A DNA stretch of 64,000 nucleotides from SCGC-AAA076-P13 sp905478035 (GCA_943846785.1 OX044367.1:434001-498000); one strand, 5' to 3'; counted from the first letter of the stretch, positions 17,984 to 31,575 are shown. Notes: generated by a model from the letters alone, not told the origin. Numbers and translations: made by a program.

Positions 17984-18802
17984 CTAGTCACTAGAGACTG
18001 GTTTGCTGCTCTTCAAAAAATTCCATGACCAACCTGAATTATCTTCAGATCCTTGTGACTGCGATTCTTTATAATTCAATGAAATGATCTTTTTTGTATC
18101 TTCTAATAATTCAACATATCCCAAGGAGTTATAAGAGTTTTCTAAGATTTTTAGAGCTCTATAATTTTCACTAGAGTTGGGTATATTCTCTATTACATAA
18201 TTAGCTCTTCTTATTGCTGCTATATGAGCATCAACACTAACATAATAATCTGCTGCAGCTAGCTCATTTCTTGCAATCATATTTCTTAAATAAATATTTC
18301 TTTGTTTTGCATATGTGGCATATTGGCTGTCAGGGAACCTAGTTAAAAACTCTGTTAACTCAGAAAACGATTCTTTAGCTCCAGAAATATCTCTATTTGA
18401 TAAATCTGTATCAGTCATTCTTACAATAAAACTATTATCTCTGGTATAGCTTGATAAGCCCTTCATAAAATATGCATAGTCAATATTAGGATGTCTTGGA
18501 TGTAGTCTAATAAATTTTTCTGCAGCAGCATGGGCAGCTTCTGTTTCAGCATTCATAAACTGGACATAAATTAGCTCAACTTGAGCTTGCTCTGCATATT
18601 TTCCAAAAGGGTATCTAGATTCAATTGCTTCTAAAGAATCAATAGCACCAAAATAATTTTTAGCAGCAATTCTTCTTTGAGCTTGATCGTAATATATTTT
18701 TTCAGGTTGTTCTATTTCAGGACCATCAGAATTACAACTAACCACTAAGAGGGTTACAATTGGAATTATTAAAAATAGTTTTGTTATTCTTATATCTTTC
18801 AT
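17984..18802 (-). CDS. bamD: Outer membrane assembly lipoprotein BamD
   Basis: 272 residues from the ATG at 18802; a GTG three codons upstream is less likely. A lipoprotein signal is visible (LLVVSC, cysteine near residue 23). The tetratricopeptide-repeat part includes YYDQAQRRIAAKNYFGAIDSLEAIE, RYPFGKYAEQAQVELIY, FIRLHPRHPNIDYAYFMKGL and TRFPDSQYATYAKQR, all classical for BamD/ComL. It works in the BAM complex that inserts outer-membrane barrels such as the TonB receptors here. Divergent from rluD, as in E. coli. Confidence 0.94.
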   Translation of the reverse strand: MKDIRITKLFLIIPIVTLLVVSCNSDGPEIEQPEKIYYDQAQRRIAAKNYFGAIDSLEAIESRYPFGKYAEQAQVELIYVQFMNAETEAAHAAAEKFIRLHPRHPNIDYAYFMKGLSSYTRDNSFIVRMTDTDLSNRDISGAKESFSELTEFLTRFPDSQYATYAKQRNIYLRNMIARNELAAADYYVSVDAHIAAIRRANYVIENIPNSSENYRALKILENSYNSLGYVELLEDTKKIISLNYKESQSQGSEDNSGWSWNFLKSSKPVSSD

Positions 18803-18868
18803 TATTTGCACATTCTACCTGCATTATTGTAATTTACGCTTGAAAACATCTATTTAGATTAATTTTTT

Positions 18869-18874
18869 TATAAT
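18869..18874 (+). promoter_or_regulatory. TATAAT -10 box eight bases before rluD
   Basis: Perfect TATAAT ending 8 bases before the ATG at 18883. Transcription would begin within a base or two of the start codon. A TTGAAA lies 23 bases upstream, too far for a standard -35. Confidence 0.5.
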
Positions 18875-18882
18875 AAGTTCAT

Positions 18883-19815
18883 ATGATAGTAAAAAACGTT
18901 CCCAACGATCTCGCTTTTAAGAGATTAGACAAAGCTGCAGCAGAAATGTTTACAGATTATTCCAGAACGCAGATTAAAAAGTGGATAGAAGATGGAAGGG
19001 TTCTTGTTAATGGAGAAATATCTCAACCAAGAGAAAAAGTTAATGAGAATGATGAGATTGAATTAAATCCGACTGAAGAGCAAAAGGTATCATGGGAACC
19101 TCAAAATATTGATTTTGAAATTCATTTTGAAAATGAAGATTTTATTATAGTTAATAAACCTCAGGGCCTAATTATGCATCCGGGGTCAGGTTGCTATGAT
19201 GGCACTCTTGCAAATGGACTTATTTATAAATTCCCAGAGCTAATAAATATCCCACGATCAGGAATAGTTCATCGTCTAGACAAAGATACATCTGGTATTT
19301 TATTGGTTGCAAGGACTGAGTCTTTTAGAAATTTCTTTATAAATGAAATGCAAGAAAGAAGAGTAACTAAAAAATATATTTCAGTTGTTGTTGGTTACAC
19401 ACTTGGAAGTTTTTCAATCGAAGATCCGATAGGCCGAGACAAAAATAATAGAACCAAGATGGCAATCAGAGAAGACGGAAAAGATGCATTAACTTTTGTA
19501 AAGCTTAAAGAAAATATTGGGAATTACTCTGTATTAGATATAAGAATAGAAACAGGAAGAACCCATCAAATTAGAGTTCACCTATCATCAAAAAAGTTAC
19601 CAATAATTGGTGATAGAACTTATGACCCTAGCAGATCTATTGCAAAGGATACCTCTCAAGAGTTAATAGATATTTTAAGAGCCTTTCCAAGACAAGCTTT
19701 GCATGCAACTCATTTATCATTTAAGGATCAAAAAACTGATGATGTCTTTTCTTTTGATATTCCTATTCCATATGATATCGAAGGACTTATTTCAAATATA
19801 AGAAAGTTTGTCTAA
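18883..19815 (+). CDS. rluD: 23S rRNA pseudouridine synthase D
   Basis: 310 residues. An N-terminal S4 RNA-binding domain (RLDKAAAEMFTDYSRTQIKKW, then DGRVLVNGE) precedes the RluA-type catalytic domain with HRLDKDTSGILLVA near residue 131, where the aspartate is catalytic, and GRTHQIRVHL near 226. It makes the pseudouridines of helix 69 in 23S rRNA. The bamD/rluD divergent pair is conserved in gammaproteobacteria. Confidence 0.94.
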   Translation: MIVKNVPNDLAFKRLDKAAAEMFTDYSRTQIKKWIEDGRVLVNGEISQPREKVNENDEIELNPTEEQKVSWEPQNIDFEIHFENEDFIIVNKPQGLIMHPGSGCYDGTLANGLIYKFPELINIPRSGIVHRLDKDTSGILLVARTESFRNFFINEMQERRVTKKYISVVVGYTLGSFSIEDPIGRDKNNRTKMAIREDGKDALTFVKLKENIGNYSVLDIRIETGRTHQIRVHLSSKKLPIIGDRTYDPSRSIAKDTSQELIDILRAFPRQALHATHLSFKDQKTDDVFSFDIPIPYDIEGLISNIRKFV

Positions 19816-19829
19816 AAGTAGGCAAAAAC

Positions 19830-19858
19830 TTGTTTTTTCATTGATAAAATAATATAAA
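19830..19858 (+). promoter_or_regulatory. Promoter of the ilvB-ilvH-ilvC operon
   Basis: TTGTTT at 19830-19835 and TATAAA at 19853-19858 with 17 bases between them. The start site would be near 19865, leaving a leader of about 25 bases before the TTG start. I see no leader peptide or attenuator hairpin, unlike E. coli ilv operons. Confidence 0.5.
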
Positions 19859-19889
19859 CCCTATTCCTAAAAAGTTTTTTGGTAAGAAA

Positions 19890-21623
19890 TTGAAATTATC
19901 TGGCGCAGACATGCTAATGCAAGCACTTCATGATGAAGGCGTGGAGCTTATTTTTGGCTACCCTGGTGGAGCAGCTTTACATATTTATGATGCTATTTTT
20001 AGACAAGATAAAATAGATCATATTTTAGTAAGACACGAACAGGGTGCAACTCATGCTGCCGATGGATATTCAAGGGCTACAGGCAAACCAGGAGTTGTTT
20101 TAGTCACATCTGGGCCTGGCGCCACCAATGCTATTACTGGAATTGCTACTGCATTTATGGATTCGATTCCAATGGTTGTGATATCAGGTCAGGTTGCTAG
20201 TCACTTAATAGGCACCGATGCATTTCAGGAAACAGATATGATTGGTGTATCACGACCGATTGTTAAACATAGTTATACGGTTTTCGATGCAGAAGAGATA
20301 CCTAAGATTATTAAGGAGGCATTTTATGTTGCGACCTCAGGAAGACCGGGTCCTGTTGTCATAGATATCCCAAAGGATATGACAGCCCCTGATATTTTAT
20401 TTGATTACTCATATCCAGATGAAGCTATTATTAGATCTTATAACCCACCTATAGATCCTGATCAAACCCAAATAGATAGAGCAGTAGAGGCTATATTAGA
20501 ATCAAAAAAACCTGTTATATATGCTGGTGGTGGAGCAATAGCAAGCAATGCAGAGCAGGAATTATTTGAGCTAAATAAGATAATTGATGCACCTGTTACC
20601 AATACTTTAATGGGTTTAGGTATTTATCCTGCAAGTCACAATAGGTTTCTTGGGATGCTAGGTATGCATGGAACATATCAAGCAAACATGGCAATGCATA
20701 ATTCAGATTTGATAATTGCTATTGGTGCTAGATTTGATGACCGGATCACAAATAAACCATCAAAATTTGCACCTAATGCAAAAGTTATTCATTTGGATGT
20801 TGATCATTCTTCGGTATCAAAAATTATCGAAGCAAATATTGCTGTGTTTGGCCAGGTAAAGAATTCATTAAAGTCAATAAAAGATACGCTAGATAAAAAA
20901 TTAGATTTATATGACTCTAGCGTTTTAGAACCTTGGCACAATCAGATTAAAGAATGGAAATCTTTACATGGATTAAATTACGAGCTCTACAAGGATGAAT
21001 CAGATTCTCATCCTATTTTGCCTCAAGCTGTAGTTCAGCATGTTCATGAAATCACAAAAGGAGATGCATTTGTAACATCTGATGTTGGACAGCATCAAAT
21101 GTTTGCTGCTCAATACTATCATTTTGATAAGCCTAGAAGGTGGATTAATTCTGGAGGTCTTGGAACAATGGGATTTGGTCTTCCAGCAGCAATGGGTGTG
21201 AAGCTGGCCTTTCCAGATGATGAGGTAGTTTGTATTACAGGTGAAGGAAGTATCCAAATGTGCATACAAGAATTATCTACCTGCCTTCAATATAACCTCC
21301 CTATTAAAATTATAAATATTAACAATGAAGCCCTGGGAATGGTTAAACAATGGCAGGACATGAATTATGGAGGCAGACATTCTGAGAGTACATATCAAGA
21401 CTCTTTACCTGACTTTGTAAAACTTGCAGAATCATATGGACATAAAGGCATTAAAATAGAAAAAAACTCTGATTTAAAAGAAGGCTTAAAGCAAGCTTTT
21501 GCTATGAAAGATAAACTTGTTTTTGTTGATGTATACGTAGACCCATCTGAACATGTATATCCAATGCAAGTTCCAAATGGTAGCTTAGAAAATATGTTCT
21601 TATCAAAGGATAAACAAACATGA
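19890..21623 (+). CDS. ilvB: Acetolactate synthase, large subunit
   Basis: 577 residues from a TTG start (KLSGADMLMQALHDEGVE follows), chosen because the protein aligns from this point with the family. It is a thiamine-diphosphate enzyme: RHEQGATHAADGYSRATG near 49 with the catalytic glutamate, the FAD-domain segment GMLGMHGTYQANMAMH near 255, and the ThDP motif ITGEGSIQMCIQEL near 448. It condenses pyruvate with pyruvate or 2-ketobutyrate. Overlaps ilvH by 4 bases. A TTG start can lower expression or offer control. Confidence 0.96.
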   Translation: MKLSGADMLMQALHDEGVELIFGYPGGAALHIYDAIFRQDKIDHILVRHEQGATHAADGYSRATGKPGVVLVTSGPGATNAITGIATAFMDSIPMVVISGQVASHLIGTDAFQETDMIGVSRPIVKHSYTVFDAEEIPKIIKEAFYVATSGRPGPVVIDIPKDMTAPDILFDYSYPDEAIIRSYNPPIDPDQTQIDRAVEAILESKKPVIYAGGGAIASNAEQELFELNKIIDAPVTNTLMGLGIYPASHNRFLGMLGMHGTYQANMAMHNSDLIIAIGARFDDRITNKPSKFAPNAKVIHLDVDHSSVSKIIEANIAVFGQVKNSLKSIKDTLDKKLDLYDSSVLEPWHNQIKEWKSLHGLNYELYKDESDSHPILPQAVVQHVHEITKGDAFVTSDVGQHQMFAAQYYHFDKPRRWINSGGLGTMGFGLPAAMGVKLAFPDDEVVCITGEGSIQMCIQELSTCLQYNLPIKIININNEALGMVKQWQDMNYGGRHSESTYQDSLPDFVKLAESYGHKGIKIEKNSDLKEGLKQAFAMKDKLVFVDVYVDPSEHVYPMQVPNGSLENMFLSKDKQT

Positions 21624-21949
21624 TTAAAAGAAAGTTAATTTTGATTATGGAAAACAAACCTGGAGCACTTGCAAGAGTTGTTGGTTTATTTCATCAAAGG
21701 GGATATAACATTGAGACTCTTCATGTAGATTCAGTAAAAGATCTCTCAAAATATAAATATATTGAAGAAAAACTTGAAACCACATTTAAAGAAAATCAAA
21801 TCTCAAGATTAACAATTGAAACATTAGTTTCAGATAATCTTATGCGACAAATTTTAAGACAGCTTAATAAGTTAATAGATGTTATCGCTGTAAGTAATGA
21901 AGAAACTACATATTTAAAGGGAGTATTATTAGATGAAAATTTATTATGA
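21620..21949 (+). CDS. ilvH: Acetolactate synthase, short regulatory subunit
   Basis: 109 residues; E. coli IlvH has about 163. The ACT domain is present: RKLILIMENKPGALARVVGL, FHQRGYNIETLHVDSV, then RLTIETLVSD and LNKLIDVIAVSNE. The C-terminal domain of IlvH is missing, and about 19 extra residues (from SKYKYIEEKLE to KENQ) are inserted between the second strand and RLTIE of the ACT fold. In length it resembles the small IlvN/IlvM subunits. The last 17 bases overlap ilvC, whose start is normal, so the missing domain is not a nearby frameshift. Confidence 0.88.
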   Translation: MIKRKLILIMENKPGALARVVGLFHQRGYNIETLHVDSVKDLSKYKYIEEKLETTFKENQISRLTIETLVSDNLMRQILRQLNKLIDVIAVSNEETTYLKGVLLDENLL

Positions 21950-22976
21950 CGATGACGCAAATTTAGAAATTATTTTAGGAATGAATGTTTCTATAATAGG
22001 TTATGGCTCTCAAGGAAATGCTCATGCAAATAATCTTCATGAATCTGGTGTTAATGTAACTGTTGGTTTAAGAAAGGGCTCATCCTCATGGTCGAAAGCT
22101 GAAGAGGCTGGTCTTCAAGTTAAAACAGTTTCTGAGTCTGTAGTTCATGCTGATTTAGTCATGATTCTGGCACCAGATGAATTTCAAAAAAATATATATG
22201 AGACAGAAATCAAACCAAATTTAAAGACAGATGCTATTCTTGCTTTTGCTCATGGTTTTAACATTCACTTTGAGAAAATAGTACCCGAGAAATCCAATAG
22301 TGTCATTATGATCGCACCAAAAGGACCTGGTCATACAGTCAGAAGTACATATGTTAATGGCGGTGGCGTTCCATCATTAATAGCCATCTATGATGATGCT
22401 TTAGAAAATAAGACATATTTAGCAAAAGATGTAGCTCTTTCGTATGCAAAAGCAAATGGAGGCACACGTGCTGGGGTTCTTGAAACTTCCTTTAAAGAAG
22501 AAACAGAAACAGATCTATTTGGAGAGCAGGCTGTATTATGCGGAGGCTTGACTGCATTAATTAAAGCTGGGTTTGAAACTCTTGTTGAAGCTGGATACAG
22601 TGAAGAGATGGCCTACTTTGAATGTCTTCATGAAACAAAACTAATTACAGATCTAATTCAAGAAGGTGGAATAGCAAATATGCATTACTCTATATCAAAT
22701 ACAGCAGAGTATGGAGATTATGTTAGTGGACCAAAAGTAATCACTAGTGATACCAAAAAAGCAATGAAAGGAATTCTTGAAAATATTCAGTCAGGTAAGT
22801 TTGCAGATGACTTCTTAAATGACTGCAGACAAAGCAATGATGGTACTGGTGGACCTGTAATGAAAAGCAACAGAGAAGCCACTAAAACTCATCCGATTGA
22901 GTCTGTTGGAGCTGAACTTAGATCTAAAATGAAGTTCCTAAATTCACAGAAATTAGTAGACAAAGAAATTAATTAA
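21933..22976 (+). CDS. ilvC: Ketol-acid reductoisomerase, class I
   Basis: 347 residues, the short class I form (E. coli has the long class II). Seen: Rossmann motif VSIIGYGSQGNAHANNLHES near 20, LRKGSSSW of the NADPH site, MIAPKGPGHTVRSTY near 126, and the metal ligand region ETDLFGEQAVLCGG near 191 with FECLHETKLITDLI. It converts acetolactate to dihydroxy-isovalerate for IlvD. Last gene of the operon; rRNA transcription signals begin about 40 bases later and I see no terminator between. Confidence 0.97.
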   Translation: MKIYYDDDANLEIILGMNVSIIGYGSQGNAHANNLHESGVNVTVGLRKGSSSWSKAEEAGLQVKTVSESVVHADLVMILAPDEFQKNIYETEIKPNLKTDAILAFAHGFNIHFEKIVPEKSNSVIMIAPKGPGHTVRSTYVNGGGVPSLIAIYDDALENKTYLAKDVALSYAKANGGTRAGVLETSFKEETETDLFGEQAVLCGGLTALIKAGFETLVEAGYSEEMAYFECLHETKLITDLIQEGGIANMHYSISNTAEYGDYVSGPKVITSDTKKAMKGILENIQSGKFADDFLNDCRQSNDGTGGPVMKSNREATKTHPIESVGAELRSKMKFLNSQKLVDKEIN

Positions 22977-22980
22977 AATT

Positions 22981-23055
22981 AATTAAAAAAAAGGTATCTT
23001 CTTAGGAATAACTTCGTTAGAATACGCGTCCGTCCTCAGAGGCGGTTGTTCTTTA
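22981..23055 (+). promoter_or_regulatory. rRNA operon promoter region with boxB-boxA antitermination signals
   Basis: An AT-rich run (22981-22992) could act as an UP element. A -10 like TAGAAT at 23018-23023 is followed directly by the GC-rich ACGCGTCCG discriminator. No good -35 is visible. Next comes a small hairpin CCGTC/GGCGG (23030-23045), like boxB, and TGTTCTTTAA (near 23047-23056), like boxA, the NusB/S10 loading site of rrn antitermination. Confidence 0.6.
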
Positions 23056-23057
23056 AA

Positions 23058-23083
23058 AATATTTGGTTACTCGTGTGGGTGTT
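23058..23083 (+). other. 5' arm of the pre-16S RNase III processing stem
   Basis: These 26 bases pair with 24694-24719 downstream of 16S; 24 positions are Watson-Crick complementary and the other two can form G-U pairs. Such a stem is the standard double-stranded substrate for RNase III that frees pre-16S rRNA. Confidence 0.85.
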
Positions 23084-23139
23084 CAAAATACGAGAAAAAA
23101 TAATTTAGATTTTTTATAAAAATCAACAAAACATGATAT

Positions 23140-24674
<1,535 letters not shown>

Positions 24675-24911
24675 ACGATAATTTCGCGTTTTAAACGCCC
24701 ACACGAGTAATCAAATATTAAATAAGAACATTTAGATATGTAAAATCATTGGTATGTAATTTTCTAGTGTATACATTTATGTATACATAAGATCACTGCA
24801 ATTAAAAAGTAACATATGCTTATGTATATGTTAAAAAGTAATTAATATATTTTATTAAGTTACTCTCAAAAAGAAGATAAAACTTCAAAAAAAATATGTA
24901 ACCTTTTTTAA
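24675..24911 (+). other. 16S-23S spacer without tRNA genes
   Basis: About 237 AT-rich bases. It contains the 3' arm of the 16S processing stem (24694-24719), two perfect or near-perfect hairpins (24768-24787, TGTATACAT with a 2-base loop; 24811-24832, AACATAT/ATATGTT), and the 5' arm of the 23S stem at its end (from about 24910). No tRNA-Ile or tRNA-Ala cloverleaf is present, unlike most gammaproteobacterial spacers. Confidence 0.85.
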
Positions 24912-27818
<2,907 letters not shown>

Positions 27819-27885
27819 AAGTAAGGTTCATAATTTGAGTAAAACATTGTAGTGAAAAAATAATAAAAAAAGTTACATACCAGTT

Positions 27886-28004
27886 TGCCTGATGACAATA
27901 GCAACTTGGAACCACCTGATCCCATCTCGAACTCAGAAGTGAAACGGGTTAACGCCAATGGTAGTGCAGGGTCTCCCTGTGTGAGAGTAGGAAATCGTCA
28001 GGCT
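27886..28004 (+). rRNA. rrf: 5S ribosomal RNA
   Basis: About 119 bases. The ends pair (TGCCTGA near 27886 with TCAGGCT near 28003), and the core CTCGAACTCAGAAGTGAAACG is the standard 5S loop region. It follows 23S by 67 bases, the usual position, with the operon terminator directly after it. Confidence 0.95.
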
Positions 28005-28013
28005 TTTTCTTTA

Positions 28014-28045
28014 AGGCTTCCAGTTTACTGGGAGCCTTTTTTTTT
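28014..28045 (+). terminator. Intrinsic terminator of the rRNA operon
   Basis: Ten-base stem AGGCTTCCAG (28014-28023), loop TTTA, CTGGGAGCCT (28028-28037), one G-T pair, followed by a run of T to 28045. The strongest terminator in the window. Confidence 0.93.
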
Positions 28046-28053
28046 ATCTTAAG

Positions 28054-28059
28054 TATAAT
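28054..28059 (+). promoter_or_regulatory. TATAAT -10 box six bases before coaE
   Basis: Perfect TATAAT ending 6 bases before the coaE ATG at 28066. The start codon is fixed by the P-loop position in the protein, so the message would start at or beside the ATG. The expected -35 place lies in the rRNA terminator and does not match the consensus. Confidence 0.6.
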
Positions 28060-28065
28060 ACTTAT

Positions 28066-28659
28066 ATGATAATAGGATTAACAGGTGGAATAGGTTCGGG
28101 TAAATCAGCCGCAGGAAATTTTTTTACTGAACTTGGTATTTCTGTTCTGGATGCTGATACTGAAGCAAAAAAAGCTTTAGATATAAATACTCCTGGTTAT
28201 TTAGATTTTATTTCTAAATTTGGAAATCAATGTCTCAATGATGATAAAGAAATAGATAGACTTAAATTACGAGATTTAATTTTTAATAATCCATCCAAAA
28301 AAACTGATCTTGAAAAGATTGTTCATCCAATAGTACGAAATTCTATAATAACTTTTATAAATAATTCTCCTTCACCTTACACTATCATTATGGTGCCTTT
28401 AATTTTTGAAACGAAATCTCAGAGTAATTACGATAAAATAATTACCATAGATTGTGATGTTGAATTACAAGTTGAACGTGCTTCTACCCGTGACATGCAA
28501 AATAAAGAGCAAATTCTTTTAATTATTGATAAACAAGCTACAAGAGAGGAAAGGATAAGCATCTCTGATGATATCATCTTGAATAATAGCTCACTTGCTC
28601 ATCTTAAAGAACAGGTATTAAATTTACATTTAAAATATATGGAGTTATTAAATGAGTAA
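28066..28659 (+). CDS. coaE: Dephospho-CoA kinase
   Basis: 197 residues. Starts MIIGLTGGIGSGKS, so the P-loop lies at residues 5-14 as in all CoaE, which fixes the start. DADTEAKKAL near 30 and IMVPLIFETK near 108 are further family features. It phosphorylates dephospho-CoA in the last step of coenzyme A synthesis. The gene overlaps yacG by 8 bases; coaE-yacG neighbours are common in gammaproteobacteria. Confidence 0.95.
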   Translation: MIIGLTGGIGSGKSAAGNFFTELGISVLDADTEAKKALDINTPGYLDFISKFGNQCLNDDKEIDRLKLRDLIFNNPSKKTDLEKIVHPIVRNSIITFINNSPSPYTIIMVPLIFETKSQSNYDKIITIDCDVELQVERASTRDMQNKEQILLIIDKQATREERISISDDIILNNSSLAHLKEQVLNLHLKYMELLNE

Positions 28660-28816
28660 TTGTCCTAGATGTGAAAAGCAAACTAATCTTTCAGTAAGTA
28701 ATACATTCAGGCCTTTTTGTTCTGAAAAATGTAAATTAATTGATTTTGGTGATTGGGCAAATGAAGGCAATAAGATCTCTAGGCCAATTCAAGATGAAGA
28801 TTTCTATGAGGACTAA
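28652..28816 (+). CDS. yacG: DNA gyrase inhibitor YacG, zinc-binding
   Basis: 54 residues. Seen: MSNCPRCEK, then RPFCSEKCKLIDFGDWANE, giving the four zinc cysteines in the CxxC...CxxxC pattern and the conserved LIDfGdWA stretch of YacG. In E. coli YacG binds GyrB and limits gyrase activity. The acidic tail (IQDEDFYED) is also usual. It overlaps coaE and ends 8 bases from the end of secA on the opposite strand. Confidence 0.92.
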   Translation: MSNCPRCEKQTNLSVSNTFRPFCSEKCKLIDFGDWANEGNKISRPIQDEDFYED

Positions 28817-28824
28817 ATACTAAT

Positions 28825-31533
28825 TTATAATATTCTCCATTCTCCACTATCAAGAAAAGGTTCTGCTTTTTTGTACTTCATTTCTTTTGTTTCTTTGCCG
28901 TTAGTTATTTTGACTTGATCATTTCTACCCAGTTTTGGCTCATCTCTTGTTATCGGGCTTACTATTTTTTTTGTTTTATCTTGGCTAGTATCATTAAGTT
29001 CTGATTCTGATGAGTTTGTTATCATTTCCATTTCTTCAGGACTTTTTCTTGGGCTAAGATTTTTTATTTCTTCTTCAGTTGATATCTGCAATGAAAATAA
29101 GATCCTTACAGTCTCACTATCAATTTCAGATAGCATTGATTCAAACATTGAGTAGGCTTCTCTCTTAAATTCATTTTTAGGATTTTTTTGTGCATAAGCT
29201 CTTAGACCAACGCTATTCCTCAGATGATCGATTTCAGCTAAATGTTCTTTCCAGTGAACATCTAAAACCTGAAGCATTACTTGTTTTTCAAGTAACAATT
29301 TATTATCTCCAAGATTACTATACTTAATTAAATATCTATCTTTTGCACTATCTACAATGGTTTTTGCAATTGTTTGTGGAATAAGCTTCTTATCATTAGT
29401 TATTTTTCTAGATATTCCTATATTTAAATCATATTTTTCTTTGAGATGATCATCAAGCTCATTACTTTTCCATTGAGATTCTATAGATTCTTGAGGTATG
29501 AATGAATAAGCTACATTCTCAAATTGCTGTTCAATAAGTGCTTCAATAGTTTCACTAATATCATCCTCTTCTAGTAATTGATTTCTAAGAGAATAAATAG
29601 CCTGTCTTTGATCATTGGAAACGTCGTCATACTCTAAAAGATTTTTTCTTGCATCAAAATTTCTACTTTCAATTCTTTTCTGTGCATTTTCTATACCTCT
29701 AGATAACATTTTTGCTTCGATATGATCATCTCCCATACCAAGTTTTTCAAAAGTTGCTCTTCTGCTATCAGAAATAAAAAGTCTTAATAGATCATCCTCT
29801 AAGGATAAAAAGAATTTAGAATAACCTGGATCACCTTGTCTGCCTGATCTCCCTCTTAATTGATTATCAATCCTTCTAGATTCATGTCTTTCTGTTCCAA
29901 GAATATGAAGACCTCCAGCTTGCAAAACTTTTAGGTTATTTGATTTCCATTCTTCCTCGCTTTGATCTTCTTTTTTTCCACCCAAAACAATATCAGTTCC
30001 TCTTCCCGCCATATTTGTTGCAATAGTAACCATTCCTGGCTTGCCAGCATTTGCTATCACCTCTGCTTCTTTTTCATGATGTTTGGCATTTAAAATTTGA
30101 TGAGGTATTTTTTTATTTTTTAGATATTCAGATACTTCCTCAGATGATTCTACAGAGACTGTACCCACAAGGATTGGCGAAGATTTTTTTCTTAACTCTT
30201 CAATCTCATCAATTAAAGCTTTATATTTTGAATTTGTTGTAAGAAATACTAAATCATTATGATCTTTTCTTGCCATAGGAACATTTGTTGGAATAATGAT
30301 GACGTTTAATCCATATATCTGGCTAAATTCTACAGCCTCAGTATCAGCAGTTCCTGTCATTCCGGAAAGTTTTTTAAATAGTCTAAAGAAATTTTGGAAT
30401 GTTGTAGATGCTAGTGTTTGAGACTCCCTTTGGATTGGTACATTTTCTTTACACTCTAAAGCTTGATGAACACCTTCACTCATTCTTCTGCCAGGCATTG
30501 TTCTTCCTGTATGCTCATCAATTAACAGTACTTGATTATCTCGCACCAGATAGTCAATATTTTTTTTAAACAAATATTGCGCTCTAAGTGTTGCTTGAAC
30601 GAACTTCATTATTTTTAAGTTTGATCGAGAATAGAGTCCTTCAGATGATACAAGCATATTTGCTTCTTCAAGAAGATTTTCTACTAATAAATATCCGTCA
30701 TCAGTAAGTTCTACACTTCTATTTTTTTCATCAATTAAGTAGTGACCTCTCTCTTCATCTAAGAGGGGCTCTTCATCTGTCCCTTCTCTTTTTTGAAGTA
30801 CAAGTTTTGGAATAAATTTTTTAATTTGTTTATACATTTCAGAACTTTCTGCCGACGGCCCTGAAATAATTAGTGGTGTTCTTGCTTCATCAATAAGTAT
30901 AGAGTCCACCTCATCAACGATTGCATAATCAAGTGAGCATTGCACTCTTTGCTCTACTGAGTGCGCCATATTATCTCTAAGATAATCAAAGCCTAGCTCG
31001 TTATTTGTTGCATATATGATGTCGCATTTATAAGCAGCAATTTTTTCTTCTATATCTTGATTCGATGTAACAATACCAACACTAAGACCAAGAAATTCAT
31101 ATATAGGCCTCATCCATTCAGCATCTCTTCTTGCCAGGTAATCATTAACTGTTACCAGAATAGTTTTATTTCCTATGGAGGCATTTAGAAATGCGGGCAG
31201 GGTAGCAACGAGAGTTTTTCCTTCTCCAGTTTTCATTTCTGCTATATTGCCTTCTGCTAGCGAGATACCACCAAGCATTTGTGAATCAAAATGCCTTAAA
31301 CCAAGTGTTCTTTTACTAGCTTCTCTAACTGCTGCAAAGGCAAGAGGCAATATATCGAAAGGATTTTTATGATCATAATCACCAGCCAGCTGCTCTTTAA
31401 GGGTTTTAAAATAAATATCAGGTTGTTGTGACAATTCTTCTTCTAAATTATTTGCAATGTTTACATGACGCATCATGTCTTTAATTACTCTGTCATTACT
31501 AGAGCCAAAAATTTTAGAAAAAATATTTAACAT
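28825..31533 (-). CDS. secA: Protein translocase ATPase SecA
   Basis: 902 residues. Q motif region and Walker A MKTGEGKTLVATL near 104, VDEVDSILIDEARTPLIISG near 208, TNMAGRGTDIVLGG near 498 and LRGRSGRQGDPG near 560 identify SecA. It pushes preproteins through SecYEG (secE is at 47380). The C-terminus differs from E. coli: after LGRNDQV the zinc-binding CxCx8CH tail that contacts SecB is missing and replaced by a lysine-rich KYKKAEPFLDSGEWRIL ending. Part of the rnr-rlmB-lpxC-secA run on the minus strand. Confidence 0.97.
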   Translation of the reverse strand: MLNIFSKIFGSSNDRVIKDMMRHVNIANNLEEELSQQPDIYFKTLKEQLAGDYDHKNPFDILPLAFAAVREASKRTLGLRHFDSQMLGGISLAEGNIAEMKTGEGKTLVATLPAFLNASIGNKTILVTVNDYLARRDAEWMRPIYEFLGLSVGIVTSNQDIEEKIAAYKCDIIYATNNELGFDYLRDNMAHSVEQRVQCSLDYAIVDEVDSILIDEARTPLIISGPSAESSEMYKQIKKFIPKLVLQKREGTDEEPLLDEERGHYLIDEKNRSVELTDDGYLLVENLLEEANMLVSSEGLYSRSNLKIMKFVQATLRAQYLFKKNIDYLVRDNQVLLIDEHTGRTMPGRRMSEGVHQALECKENVPIQRESQTLASTTFQNFFRLFKKLSGMTGTADTEAVEFSQIYGLNVIIIPTNVPMARKDHNDLVFLTTNSKYKALIDEIEELRKKSSPILVGTVSVESSEEVSEYLKNKKIPHQILNAKHHEKEAEVIANAGKPGMVTIATNMAGRGTDIVLGGKKEDQSEEEWKSNNLKVLQAGGLHILGTERHESRRIDNQLRGRSGRQGDPGYSKFFLSLEDDLLRLFISDSRRATFEKLGMGDDHIEAKMLSRGIENAQKRIESRNFDARKNLLEYDDVSNDQRQAIYSLRNQLLEEDDISETIEALIEQQFENVAYSFIPQESIESQWKSNELDDHLKEKYDLNIGISRKITNDKKLIPQTIAKTIVDSAKDRYLIKYSNLGDNKLLLEKQVMLQVLDVHWKEHLAEIDHLRNSVGLRAYAQKNPKNEFKREAYSMFESMLSEIDSETVRILFSLQISTEEEIKNLSPRKSPEEMEMITNSSESELNDTSQDKTKKIVSPITRDEPKLGRNDQVKITNGKETKEMKYKKAEPFLDSGEWRIL

Positions 31534-31575
31534 AAGATTTTTAATGTTTAAAAAAAGCTTTAATACTTAATTCAA

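Noticed and set aside
24675..24911. A hidden tRNA-Ile or tRNA-Ala in the rRNA spacer
   Set aside because: No GTTCGA T-loop or matching acceptor arms are present; the hairpins are too short.
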